This document shows, piece by piece, positions 51,423-59,960 of a stretch of DNA of 64,000 nucleotides. Where the stretch lies: NCBI GenBank assembly GCA_018239715.1, contig JAFEGW010000004.1, positions 1-64,000 on the forward strand. Reading direction: 5' to 3'. The notes below the pieces were generated by a model that saw nothing but the letters and a program-made list of their open reading frames with translations, made no database searches and was not told where the DNA came from. The stretch's first letter is position 1. The number at the start of each line of letters is the position of its first letter. The position numbers and the translations under genes are program-made. The stretch is from Verrucomicrobiota bacterium. Its GTDB lineage: Bacteria > Chlamydiota > Chlamydiia > Chlamydiales > Rhabdochlamydiaceae.

Positions 51423-51692
51423 TCATTGAAGATTTTTCAGTTTTTCAAACTCTTTCCTTACAGCCTTATCACCTAATTTCCGATAAGCGGATAGATAATG
51501 GAAAAGCACTCCAATCCCCCACCCTGCAATAGGAAATACCGGCCAAAAGATGATATCTCGGTGAGCAAGATACGCCGTCACATACCATATTCCGCAAAAG
51601 ACAGGGATCATCGTCAGATAAATACCAAAATGGTAACGAAAAGAAACTCTTTTTTGCGCAATTTCCCAGAGCTCGAATTCTTGCAGTTCCAT
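51423..51692 (-). CDS. 2TM domain protein
   Basis: An 89-residue protein of the 2TM-domain family: IAQKRVSFRYHFGIYLTMIPV, two membrane helices (about 23-41 and 50-68), and FWPVFPIAGWGIGVLFHYL, the conserved GWGIG motif. GGAGG six bases before ATG 51692. Role unknown; often fused to histidine kinases elsewhere, here alone. Confidence 0.85.
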   Translation of the reverse strand: MELQEFELWEIAQKRVSFRYHFGIYLTMIPVFCGIWYVTAYLAHRDIIFWPVFPIAGWGIGVLFHYLSAYRKLGDKAVRKEFEKLKNLQ

Positions 51693-51910
51693 AAAACCCC
51701 TCCTTTTTTGATATTAATCATAAGCCTCTTCTCATTTAAGAAAGAATCTTTGCTTTTCACAGTCCCCTTGTGCTCGAGAACTTTTATTTGAAAGTTTTTA
51801 TCTATTTCGGATAAATATCGTTGAATCGTCAGATGAAGAGAAGAGCCTGTAAGTGCTCGTTTAAAGCCCGGTTCGGAACCTCTCTGATAAATGATAGGAC
51901 ATCTTGCGAA

Positions 51911-52984
51911 GTGACGACTCTTAAAAAAACCTTCATTTTTTTTCTGATTGCAGTGATCTTTTTTGCTCCTATCTATTTCCAATTTTTTACCCCTCCGCAA
52001 AAAGTCCGCATTGGAATTGTCAGCCATGCAGATTACTGCGGAGAAAGAGAAGTTGCCTGGAGAATCAAAATTGCTGCAGAAAGCTTAGGCTGGGAAGCAT
52101 TTTTAGACGAAAAAGGTGGCCGCAAGCTGAAGAAACAAAAAAACCTCGATTGGGTGATTTGTCTTCTTGCTAAGAACCCATACACCCCTAAGGACTGCCC
52201 TAGCTATCAGACAATTTTCCATCCGTTCCATTTTCTTAACTCAAAAGGGAAACTTAGAACTTTTTATGAAAAATACAGCGGTTATCTACTGACTATTAAT
52301 CCCTCCAAAAAGTTTGCTCATAATTTTCCTTTGAAAAATAAGCCTTTATTTTCTTCCCTCTTCTATCCGACGTTACAATATGTGGAGTACAAAGAAGTCC
52401 CTCTAAACGACCTCATGACCATGGTTCCGGTCTGGAGCAATAGGGTAGAAGATGAAAAATTTAAAAAATTTTACAAATCACTGAGCCAAAGCGGTTTTGC
52501 AAAATTTTATGGAATCCGAGTCCGAGCAAATCGCGAGATTATCGATCAGGGATATATGGGGACAATTCCATTCGATGGGACTTCTGTCATCAATATCTTG
52601 CAAAAGCATGGAATTGTTCTGATCCTTCACTCCGATAAGCATAACCAAGCGCAAATACCTTCCTCTAGGATTTTCGAAGCTGCTGCTGCGTCTACCGTGA
52701 TCATTTCAGATGAGAACGAGTTTGTCAAAAAACACTTTGGAGATGCCGTTTTTTATGTCGACACTTCCTTTTCTGCAGAAGAACTCTATCGACAGGTTGA
52801 AAATCACATGTTGACTATTCGTCAAAATCCCAAGGCTGCTCTCGCCATGGCAAAGAAAGCCCACCAGATCTTTGTAGACCATTTTTTGATGAGCGACCAA
52901 CTTTTAAAAATCCACGCTATGAACTCCGAAGTTAAAAAACAGCAGCAGCAGCAGCTCATATCTCTTTTTGGAGTACTCGAATAG
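51911..52984 (+). CDS. Glycosyltransferase-like protein with N-terminal anchor
   Basis: About 357 residues from GTG 51911; an ORF extends to ATG 51821, but the leader from GTG (TLKKTFIFFLIAVIFFAPIYF) makes a proper membrane anchor. The body has a GT-B-like second half with SSRIFEAAAASTVIISDEN, FGDAVFYVD and SAEELYRQVENHML, the motif order of the group 1-like CgeB glycosyltransferases. Upstream part contains IRIGIVSHADYCGEREVAW. Sugar donor and acceptor unknown. Poly-Gln near the end (QQQQQ). Confidence 0.6.
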   Translation: MTTLKKTFIFFLIAVIFFAPIYFQFFTPPQKVRIGIVSHADYCGEREVAWRIKIAAESLGWEAFLDEKGGRKLKKQKNLDWVICLLAKNPYTPKDCPSYQTIFHPFHFLNSKGKLRTFYEKYSGYLLTINPSKKFAHNFPLKNKPLFSSLFYPTLQYVEYKEVPLNDLMTMVPVWSNRVEDEKFKKFYKSLSQSGFAKFYGIRVRANREIIDQGYMGTIPFDGTSVINILQKHGIVLILHSDKHNQAQIPSSRIFEAAAASTVIISDENEFVKKHFGDAVFYVDTSFSAEELYRQVENHMLTIRQNPKAALAMAKKAHQIFVDHFLMSDQLLKIHAMNSEVKKQQQQQLISLFGVLE

Positions 52985-52990
52985 GTTCCT

Positions 52991-53977
52991 TCATCCCACC
53001 AGAGTAATTAGCTGTTTTTCAAGGGCTTTAATCTCTTCTGATAGCTGATCGTTATTAGTGAGTATGATAAGCGTTGTATCGAGCTCTAAATATTTAGAGT
53101 AAAGACTAGAAAAGCCCTCCGTTTTTCCTCGATGCCAGATATGTTTGATGGAACGTTCCTTGCCTGAGAGATATTCGATATTCAATCCATAACCATAACC
53201 CATCGTCTTCTCCGCATTGGTAAAGCAATAAAGCTGCAGCATTTTGTCTAAGCTCTCAGCTGTTAATATCTGATGTTTAAACAGGCGCTCATCCCATAAC
53301 AGGAGATCCTCTACAGTGGAATAAATCCCTCCGGCAGCATAAGCAAATGAAGGTGGGTGGAAAGAAGCTTTAATTCTCTCTTTTCCCTTCGTCTCAGAAT
53401 ATCCCTGAATGCTCTTTTTCCTGATAGGAAGGCTATACTGCGTGGAAAACATCTGCTGAGGGTCAAAAATATGCCGCTTTAAAAAAGTTCCGTACGAGAG
53501 TCCCGAGACTTGTTCGATAATGGACCCCAAGAGAACATAACCTGAATTGCTATAGGAATATTGACTTCCAGGTGAAAAAATGAGCGGCTTTTTGATAAAG
53601 GTCTTGATCAAAGCTGCCGGTGATATCTTTTTTGCTCGAAGACGCCAAATTTCTTCATCATCCGTGTAATTTATCAACCCCGCGGTATGAGATAAAAGAT
53701 GATGAATCGTCATTTTTCCGGCGTCGGGACACTCGGGAAAAAAGGGTTCAATACAATCATTGGTATGCAATTGCTTACGCTCTTCCAATAATAGAATAGC
53801 AGTGGCTGTGAACATCTTTGTAAGAGATCCGATGCAAAATATCGCTTCAGGAGGACATCCTAAACCTCTTCCCTGGCTTCCTAATCCATATTCTTTTTTA
53901 AACACGACTTGATTTTTTTGCTTTAAAGCGATGATGCCACTGAAATTGAGAGAAATCGTGATACTAGATTGCAACAT
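52991..53977 (-). CDS. Beta-lactamase-like serine hydrolase
   Basis: A 328-residue member of the class C beta-lactamase/esterase (S12) family. Active-site Ser51-x-x-Lys54 in IGSLTKMF, Tyr-x-Asn in YSYSNSGYVLLG, and the third motif in WHRGKTEGF (HxG in place of KTG). There is no clear signal peptide, so it is not a conventional secreted penicillin-interacting enzyme. It may act as a peptidase or esterase. Divergent from the cysteine-protease-like gene. Confidence 0.85.
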   Translation of the reverse strand: MLQSSITISLNFSGIIALKQKNQVVFKKEYGLGSQGRGLGCPPEAIFCIGSLTKMFTATAILLLEERKQLHTNDCIEPFFPECPDAGKMTIHHLLSHTAGLINYTDDEEIWRLRAKKISPAALIKTFIKKPLIFSPGSQYSYSNSGYVLLGSIIEQVSGLSYGTFLKRHIFDPQQMFSTQYSLPIRKKSIQGYSETKGKERIKASFHPPSFAYAAGGIYSTVEDLLLWDERLFKHQILTAESLDKMLQLYCFTNAEKTMGYGYGLNIEYLSGKERSIKHIWHRGKTEGFSSLYSKYLELDTTLIILTNNDQLSEEIKALEKQLITLVG

Positions 53978-54043
53978 ATGTCACCAAAGATCAAAAATAC
54001 TTGATACAAAGAATTAAAATTATATCAAAACAAGGAGGATAGC

Positions 54044-54727
54044 ATGAGATCTTGTTTTAGAACTAATTTTGACCCTAGTCGATGGCTAAAATTTCCTAAT
54101 CAATTTCAAGAAACTGACCAACGCAGCTTCCTATGGAAAAAGCTAGGTTGGTTTTCTATTCCTGTAGGTTTATCTAGCTTGGGAATGTGTGGAGGAATGG
54201 CTTCGACTGCCTTAGATTTTTTCCATAGTCTCCGTTTGCCACCTGATCGTACAACCCCTCCGTCGTCTAAAGATGATAAAGCCCTTTTCGAATGGATTAG
54301 AGAGCGGCAAGTCGACAGTGTAACCTTGAAGGATTTTTGGAAATACTTAATCCTCATGTTTACAGACAACAAAAGGGATAAAACTGAAATTGCTGAGGCT
54401 TGGGAACAAATTAAGCGAGATGTTCAGAAAGGCAGCCCCGTCCTCATCGGATTGGAGAGAGCAAAGGTTGAAAGTTGGTATAAGATACATCAAGTTGCAG
54501 ATATTGTGAAAAACCACCAGGTTGTTGTTTGGGGGTTCGAAGAAATAGAAGGAAAGATCTTTTTGTATTTGTATGATCCTAAAATCCCTGAGAATAACAA
54601 CGTGACGATATCCTTTAATCAAAACTTCGAAGATATCCGCTGGAGTCCTCCCAGCATAGGCCGCATCTACACCATTTTTAAAACCAGCTATGCACCCAAA
54701 GTGCCCCCGATTCGAGGCGGGCAATAG
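54044..54727 (+). CDS. Candidate papain/C39-like cysteine protease
   Basis: A 227-residue protein with an active-site-like layout: Cys49 in SLGMCGGMASTALDFF, His158 in KNHQVVVWGFEE and Asp178 in YLYDPKIPEN, in the order and spacing of C39/papain-like fold proteins of unknown role. Strong AAGGAGGAT five bases before ATG 54044. No signal peptide. In an intracellular bacterium it could be a host-directed protease or deubiquitinase, which is inference. No metal or secretion partner nearby. Confidence 0.6.
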   Translation: MRSCFRTNFDPSRWLKFPNQFQETDQRSFLWKKLGWFSIPVGLSSLGMCGGMASTALDFFHSLRLPPDRTTPPSSKDDKALFEWIRERQVDSVTLKDFWKYLILMFTDNKRDKTEIAEAWEQIKRDVQKGSPVLIGLERAKVESWYKIHQVADIVKNHQVVVWGFEEIEGKIFLYLYDPKIPENNNVTISFNQNFEDIRWSPPSIGRIYTIFKTSYAPKVPPIRGGQ

Positions 54728-54744
54728 CCCTAGCTCATATAAGC

Positions 54745-55051
54745 CATCAAGCATTGATCATTCAGGTCCTTGCGGGTAGACATTCTATCAAGACTGCACC
54801 CTCTATATCTTGATCGGGAGCAACTGTACCTACATGCTGGGGATAGGCAATTTCCCAGCAAAATAGTTCAGGCAATAGACTACTCGGAAATTATGACGGG
54901 GCAACTTGCATATCTTCAGAATAAGATACTTCCCGTCAGGAAACGCTACTCGGTAAATAGTGGCAACAATGGCATCTTCATGCTCAATCTTTGTCAACGT
55001 CGCATGCTGTAGATTAAAACGTTTTTGATAACGCGCGGCTAGATCGTCCAT
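54745..55051 (-). pseudogene. Truncated aminoglycoside-phosphotransferase-like gene
   Basis: Remnant of the N-terminal part of an APH/choline kinase-type protein: YRVAFPDGKYLILKICK, then NYFAGKLPIPSM before a stop near 54830. After a frameshift the next block reads APDQDIEGAVLIECLP, again the phosphotransferase pattern. The catalytic half (HGD motif) is missing. It lies between two intact genes and cannot work as written. Confidence 0.65.
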
Positions 55052-55212
55052 ACACTGTTTTTAGCATTTCTGATGACTATTTTAACATCTAATTAAAAAT
55101 AGAAAACTTAAAACCAGTTGGACAGATTCAGAATTTTTAATTACAAAAATTTACCATTTTCATCTAGGATAATAAGGAAATTCGAAACATCTTAATAAAG
55201 CGAGGTCGATCA

Positions 55213-55878
55213 GTGCTCATGCATAAATTCAAATATTTCATCTTATTGCTATTGCCCATCTATAGCTTTGCAACAAGTTCTCTTTCGGTGCAACAGTCGC
55301 ACCTAGATCCACATATTTTGTCTCAATTCATGGCCGACATTGCTGAAGAACTGGAACAAAATTTTGATCATCAAAATGATCCACGTACAAGGCGTGATAC
55401 GAGAGAGTACGGTTATAGCTTTTTCAAAATGCTAAATGGAGACTTTAGCTATTCTCAACCTCCTCAGTTTTTACAAAAACTGGGCACTTATATTTGCCGA
55501 TCCTTAGGTCATGATCCCGTCGATTTTACCAATATTATTCTCTCTTGTTACGAAGAAGGTTTCCATCTTGAGCCTCATGTCGATGTCAATGAAAAGGATC
55601 TTTATGGAAAAGCTCCTTTCTATTTCTCCGAAAGAGTCTATGGTATTATCATTGAACCTGATCCCACAGGTCACTTGTATTTCGTCAAATGGGACCATGG
55701 TCTCATACCACCTCTAGATCTTTCGCCCATTTATTCCCTTGAAGAATCAACTGGATTAGTCTTCTGCCTGGAAGGAGATTTACGCAGATCGCCCTATTTT
55801 CATGCGGTTTCTCCCGTTTCCAATAAACGGATCTCTATTACATTCCGCACTGTCGTACGCCTACCGGAAAATTCTTAA
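55213..55878 (+). CDS. Exported AlkB-like 2-oxoglutarate/Fe(II) oxygenase
   Basis: A 221-residue protein with a signal peptide (KYFILLLLPIYSFA). The oxygenase core has the iron triad His122 and Asp124 in LEPHVDVN and His197 in YFHAVSPVS, with the 2-oxoglutarate-binding Arg in RISITFRT. The pattern fits AlkB-like or related 2OG-Fe(II) dioxygenases. An exported position is odd for an AlkB homologue, since 2-oxoglutarate and DNA are cytosolic. GTG 55213 is favoured by GAGG seven bases upstream; ATG 55219 is an alternative. A G8 run follows the stop. Confidence 0.7.
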   Translation: MLMHKFKYFILLLLPIYSFATSSLSVQQSHLDPHILSQFMADIAEELEQNFDHQNDPRTRRDTREYGYSFFKMLNGDFSYSQPPQFLQKLGTYICRSLGHDPVDFTNIILSCYEEGFHLEPHVDVNEKDLYGKAPFYFSERVYGIIIEPDPTGHLYFVKWDHGLIPPLDLSPIYSLEESTGLVFCLEGDLRRSPYFHAVSPVSNKRISITFRTVVRLPENS

Positions 55879-55954
55879 TGGGGGGGGCAAAAAGAAAAAA
55901 CTTAATTCTGAGTTAGAAGAATAACAGAATCCAAATCCTTGGCTTCTTCTGTCA

Positions 55955-55986
55955 AAAATAAAAAAGCCTCGCTAAGCGAGGCTTTA
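55955..55986 (-). terminator. Terminator of the tRNA pair
   Basis: AAAGCCTCGC / GCGAGGCTTT with a TAA loop, then on the minus strand TTTTTTATTTTTG. It follows tRNA-Tyr directly. Confidence 0.9.
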
Positions 55987-55987
55987 T

Positions 55988-56069
55988 TGGGGGCGGTTGG
56001 ACTCGAACCAACGTAGTCGTGAGACGAGGGATTTACAGTCCCTTGCAATTGCCGCTATGCGACACCCCC
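55988..56069 (-). tRNA. tRNA-Tyr (anticodon GTA)
   Basis: 82 bases with a long variable arm, as in bacterial tRNA-Tyr. Acceptor GGGGGTG / CGCCCCC (one G-U), anticodon loop CTGTAAA with GTA, T-stem GTTGG/CCAAC around TTCGAGT. CCA is not encoded. It is 16 bases from tRNA-Thr and is followed by a terminator. Confidence 0.96.
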
Positions 56070-56085
56070 TAAGATGGGATAAGTA

Positions 56086-56157
56086 TGCTGGCGAAAGGAA
56101 TTGAACCCTCAACCCTCTGATTACAAGTCAGATGCTCTACCATTGAGCTACGCCAGC
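56086..56157 (-). tRNA. tRNA-Thr (anticodon TGT)
   Basis: 72 bases. Acceptor GCTGGCG / CGCCAGC pairs perfectly, anticodon stem TCTGA/TCAGA with loop CTTGTAA giving TGT, T-loop TTCAATT. First of a tRNA-Thr, tRNA-Tyr unit on the minus strand, 6 bases after the stop of the nuclease-like gene. Confidence 0.96.
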
Positions 56158-56162
56158 TTTGT

Positions 56163-56564
56163 TTAAAAGCTCAAAAAATCTCTCGCGTGCAAAACTTTCT
56201 TCTGCTGATTATTCTTCGTAGGAGAAAGTCTCAATTTTATCTCTGTTCTTCCGTCCCCTAACAATACAGAGGGAATATAGTAACATTTATCGGAAGTGTG
56301 ATCGTAGCAAGCGATCCAATCAATCTCTTTGGAACTGTATTTCTTAATCGACCAATTATTACAGCTCCTACATCTTACAGATATCACTCCGTTTTTGGAT
56401 TCAGTATACTTGCATTGAACCCTTTCAAACCGTTGATCTCTCACAACAATGATATCGTAACTCCAATCTTCGCCCACGGGAAGCGCGACACGGTAGCCTC
56501 TTCGGAGGATATCGGCCATAATTAACGCTTCTCCAAGATCTCCTTTAGTTTTCGTGATTGCCAT
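56163..56564 (-). CDS. Group I intron-type PD-(D/E)XK endonuclease-like protein
   Basis: A 133-residue protein resembling the group I intron-associated PD-(D/E)XK nucleases (I-Ssp6803I-like). N-terminus TKTKGDLGEALIMADILRRGY supplies the conserved Glu, then GEDWSYDIIVV with the Asp, and RFERVQCKYT with Q-x-K. The tail has SCNNWSIKKYSSKEIDWIACYD. It begins 56564 and ends 6 bases before tRNA-Thr, an unusual neighbourhood for such a gene since the founding member sits in a tRNA intron. No intron is visible in either tRNA here. Confidence 0.72.
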   Translation of the reverse strand: MAITKTKGDLGEALIMADILRRGYRVALPVGEDWSYDIIVVRDQRFERVQCKYTESKNGVISVRCRSCNNWSIKKYSSKEIDWIACYDHTSDKCYYIPSVLLGDGRTEIKLRLSPTKNNQQKKVLHARDFLSF

Positions 56565-56672
56565 TGGAATATGCTATCACGGCTAAAGACTTTCCTTCAA
56601 TCCGTTGGAGGCTTTTCAGCCAAAGGCCTTGCCTTTATAACAAATCGATTTGTTATTTCTCAACTGACTTAT

Positions 56673-56903
56673 TCAAACAGTCGTCGTTGCTGGGGTCTCT
56701 TCGTTCGGTTGAGCGGGAGCTGCCAAAGCTTGCGGAGTCGATAGCGGAGTGATATGCCGTTGAAAAAACGACGACATCTTGCTGGCCCCGGAGAGGACCT
56801 GAGCGGCTCCAATCGATCTCTTAGCGACCTTGGATTCACAACATTTTTTGAATTTCTGCCCTGATCCGCAAGGACAAGGGTCATTTCTGCCAACTTTTTC
56901 CAT
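56673..56903 (-). CDS. SEC-C motif zinc protein
   Basis: A 76-residue protein beginning [22 protein letters not shown], the SEC-C zinc-binding motif (Cys-x-Cys ... Cys-Cys). The rest is a low-complexity Pro/Ala/Thr-rich tail ending TPATTTV. SEC-C domains bind ribosomal or translation partners, as in SecA. ATG 56903 is the first one that gives the motif; the ribosome site is weak. Divergent from ttcA with a 56-base gap. Confidence 0.85.
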   Translation of the reverse strand: MEKVGRNDPCPCGSGQKFKKCCESKVAKRSIGAAQVLSGASKMSSFFQRHITPLSTPQALAAPAQPNEETPATTTV

Positions 56904-56959
56904 AAGATAGGAAGGGATTATATATCTAAAAACCAAATATAGGATACAATTTTTCGCCT

Positions 56960-57700
56960 ATGGAACTTCCCATTGCCACTCCGCCATGGACAAAACTCGG
57001 CAGCAAGCTGGAAAGCATGTGTCGTAAAGCTTTTTTTGAATTCGACCTCTTAGAGGGTGAAGAAAAGATCATGGTCGCCCTCAGCGGAGGAAAAGATAGT
57101 CTAACATTGCTGTATATGCTGAAGGCAATGTCGGGACGAGGATTTCCTCCTTTGGACATCCGTGCGGTGCATGTGGGAGGCGAGTTTTCCTGCGGGGCTT
57201 CTCTAGGAGAAAACTTTTTAAAACCCATTTGCGACGCTCTGGAAATACCCTTGACAATCCAAAAGTCCACCAAGACTAGGGAAACTTTAGAGTGTTACAG
57301 TTGTTCAAGAGAACGACGAAGGCTGATTTTTGACACCGCCCAAGAGCAAGGGTTTAAGGTTGTGGCATTCGGCCATCATCGGGATGATAATATCGAAACG
57401 CTTTTAATGAACTTACTCCATAAAGCCGAGTTTGCCGGCAATCTTCCTAAAGTCCCAATGCATGACTTCGGAATCACGATTATCCGACCGCTCATCTATA
57501 TCTCCGAGCAAGAGATCCGAGAGTTTGCCAAAATGTACAACTTCGCTAGGATCTCTTGCCAATGTCCAGTAGGACAACTTTCCAACCGCCGCAAGGTCAA
57601 AGATCTGATTAGGCAACTGGAAGAGACCTTCCCTAATACGAGGGCTAATTTGGCGCAAGCCAGCTTGGAATTCGGCTCGACCAAAGCATTAAAAAGGTAA
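56960..57700 (+). CDS. ttcA: tRNA 2-thiocytidine biosynthesis protein TtcA
   Basis: Iron-sulfur enzyme that thiolates cytidine 32 of tRNA. PP-loop VALSGGKDSLTLLYML near residue 35; first CxxC as ECYSCSRERRR; GHHRDDNIETLLMN; the second Cys region reads ISCQCPVGQLSNRRK in place of CNLCGS, so it retains the outer Cys. Length of 246 residues is shorter than the 300-residue enterobacterial enzyme, as in the short TtcA/TtuA-like group. Followed closely by the transporter gene. Confidence 0.85.
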   Translation: MELPIATPPWTKLGSKLESMCRKAFFEFDLLEGEEKIMVALSGGKDSLTLLYMLKAMSGRGFPPLDIRAVHVGGEFSCGASLGENFLKPICDALEIPLTIQKSTKTRETLECYSCSRERRRLIFDTAQEQGFKVVAFGHHRDDNIETLLMNLLHKAEFAGNLPKVPMHDFGITIIRPLIYISEQEIREFAKMYNFARISCQCPVGQLSNRRKVKDLIRQLEETFPNTRANLAQASLEFGSTKALKR

Positions 57701-57744
57701 GTTTTTTATTTCTCCTATGTTACTCTATACTTTTGGAGCTATGA

Positions 57745-59172
57745 ATGCAGACGTATGAACTCTCAGCCATCGTCATTTATTTTCTGATTGTGCTGACGAT
57801 TGGATATCTCTCTTACCGCAAGACGATGACAGCGGATGATTTCATCATCGGAAGCCGGTCATTAAATTATTGGCTGACAGCACTTGCCGCGCATGCGAGC
57901 GATATGAGCAGCTGGCTCTTTTTAGCTTATCCTGCCTTGATCTTCACGAAGGGATTGATTGGAGCCTGGACTGCCATTGGCCTTATTGTCTGCATGTATC
58001 TCAACTGGCAGCTCGTCGCCCCTAAAATCCGCGTGGCCACCGAGCAGTACAACAGCCTGACCTTCTCCTCATTTTTTGAGAGCCGGTTTGGCGATACAAC
58101 AGGGCTGATCCGGTTTTTTTCCGCGATGATCTTGATTGTCTTCTATACGATTTATATCTCCGCCTTTTTGACTGGCATGGGAGATTTGCTCACCTCTCTG
58201 TTCAACATCGAGTATGCCATCGCAATTCTAATCGGGATCTTGATCGTCGTCCCCTATGTGTTCACAGGGGGATACAGGACATTGGCCTGGATCGATCTTT
58301 TTCAAGGGTGTTTTTTACTCTGTGTAATCATTTTTATTCCCCTCTATTTGCTGAAAGGTGTCGGCGGTTTTTACGGCATCTCTAAGAGCATGCAAGCCCA
58401 CCACCTGACTCAGTCCCTCCTTCCCGACTTTTCAAGTACGACGATTGTTTATATCCTTTCAACAGCACTCGGATGGGGGCTGGGGTATTTTGGACAACCG
58501 CACATCGTCACCAAGTTCATGGGCATTAAAAATGTCTCGGAGATCCATAAATCCAAGTGGATCGGCATGAGCTGGATGATCCTTTCGCTAGGAGCCGCTA
58601 CCTTAGTCGGCGCCGTCGGGATCCCTTTCTTCAATGGCTTTTTGCCTAATTCCGAAGAACTTTTTGTCAAAATGGTCAAAATGTCGTTCCATCCTTTTAT
58701 CGTCGGTTTTGTGCTCTGTGCTGTTCTGGCCGCAACGATCAATGCAATGAGCTCCCAAGTGCTGGTTTTAACGTCGAGTTTGACAGAGGATTTTTATAAA
58801 CGGATGTTCCGTCCCCATGCCTCCTCGAAGGAACTGCTGTTCATCTCCCGTGCAGGAGTCATTGTCGTCGGATTGATAGCGTTTACAATCGCCATTCGAA
58901 AGACGAGCACGATCTACAATCTCGTGAACTATGCCTGGTCAGGGATTGGATCATCGTTTGGACCTCTTGTACTTTTGTCCCTCTATTCAAACCGCGTCAA
59001 CAAATACGGCGCATGGGCCGGGATCTTAGCAGGCGGCATCAGTGCGGGAATTTGGCCTTACTTTACTACGACGATCTCTCCGATGATCCCTGGATTTGCG
59101 TTGAGCGCGCTTGCGAATATTGCTGTCTCTCACTTAACAAGACAAAAATCTGTTGAAAATGCGAGCGAATAA
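57745..59172 (+). CDS. putP: Sodium/proline symporter (PutP type)
   Basis: Sodium:solute symporter, 475 residues with about 13 helices. The N-terminal part (TADDFIIGSRSLNYWLTALAAHASDMSSWLFLAYP) includes the SSS motif with the Na+-site Asp/Ser residues, followed by the ATEQYNSLTFSSFFESRF segment typical of PutP. GGAG six bases before ATG 57745, and its stop overlaps the surE ATG by one base (TAATG). It imports proline with sodium, giving carbon, nitrogen or osmoprotection. Substrate by homology only. Confidence 0.88.
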   Translation: MQTYELSAIVIYFLIVLTIGYLSYRKTMTADDFIIGSRSLNYWLTALAAHASDMSSWLFLAYPALIFTKGLIGAWTAIGLIVCMYLNWQLVAPKIRVATEQYNSLTFSSFFESRFGDTTGLIRFFSAMILIVFYTIYISAFLTGMGDLLTSLFNIEYAIAILIGILIVVPYVFTGGYRTLAWIDLFQGCFLLCVIIFIPLYLLKGVGGFYGISKSMQAHHLTQSLLPDFSSTTIVYILSTALGWGLGYFGQPHIVTKFMGIKNVSEIHKSKWIGMSWMILSLGAATLVGAVGIPFFNGFLPNSEELFVKMVKMSFHPFIVGFVLCAVLAATINAMSSQVLVLTSSLTEDFYKRMFRPHASSKELLFISRAGVIVVGLIAFTIAIRKTSTIYNLVNYAWSGIGSSFGPLVLLSLYSNRVNKYGAWAGILAGGISAGIWPYFTTTISPMIPGFALSALANIAVSHLTRQKSVENASE

Positions 59173-59960
59173 TGACTAGAAAACCGAAAATTTTGATCAC
59201 GAATGACGATGGAATCTTTGCTCCAGGGCTCCGGTCTCTCTGGCAAGCTCTTCTGAACTATGCCGACTTGAGCATTGTTGCACCTGCGGATGATACTTCA
59301 GGGGCCGGCGCTGGGATTACCCTCAAAACTCCCCTCCGCCTCGATGCTGTTCCCTGGGAACATGGGACAAGGGCCTGGAAAGTCAACGGCAAACCGGCCG
59401 ATTGCGTCAAGTTGGCGTTGGGAATTTTATCTGAAAAGCCCGACCTGATTGTCTCTGGCATCAACCGCGGCTCGAATTCCGGTCGCACCATCTTTTGCAG
59501 CGGCACGGTCGGAGGAGTGATCGAAGGGGCCTTGAGAAAAATCCCCGGTATCGCATTTTCTTGCGAAGATTCAGACGAGCCTGACTTTTCTGCCCTTCAG
59601 CGGCATGTCCTCGCGATTGTGCAACATGTGATGGAGCATCCGATTCCTTTGGGAACTTTATTCAACGTAAATTTTCCCGATCTTTCCAAACCTCTTCAAG
59701 GATATAAATTCGCTCGGCAAGGACAAGGATTTTGGATCGATAGTCCCGATGAAAGGATCCATCCGACGGAAGGAACGCCCTATTTTTGGCTCGGGGGCAA
59801 ATGGGAGCATCATGAAGAATCACGCGACAGCGATGTCTCTCTTTTGAAAGAGGGCTACATTACAGTGGTTCCTATTCGCGTTGATGAGTTAACCCATCAT
59901 GGTTTGATAGAGAGCCATAAAGAGCTGCTGGAACAAAAACTCAACCGCTCTTTCGAATGA
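59172..59960 (+). CDS. surE: 5'/3'-nucleotidase SurE
   Basis: Metal-dependent nucleoside monophosphatase/exopolyphosphatase, 262 residues. N-terminal ILITNDDGIFAPGLRSL with the catalytic Asp pair, SGAGAGITL, NGKPADCVKLAL, and SGINRGSNSGRTIFCSGTVGGVIEG, the SurE block with Asn and Ser metal ligands. Acts in stress survival. Starts inside the putP stop and overlaps the pentapeptide-repeat gene by four bases (ATGA), so all three are one unit. Confidence 0.94.
   Translation: MTRKPKILITNDDGIFAPGLRSLWQALLNYADLSIVAPADDTSGAGAGITLKTPLRLDAVPWEHGTRAWKVNGKPADCVKLALGILSEKPDLIVSGINRGSNSGRTIFCSGTVGGVIEGALRKIPGIAFSCEDSDEPDFSALQRHVLAIVQHVMEHPIPLGTLFNVNFPDLSKPLQGYKFARQGQGFWIDSPDERIHPTEGTPYFWLGGKWEHHEESRDSDVSLLKEGYITVVPIRVDELTHHGLIESHKELLEQKLNRSFE

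Noticed and set aside
56163-56564. Restriction-modification nuclease
   Set aside because: No methyltransferase is adjacent, and the GDLGE and VQCKY motifs fit the intron-type family better.
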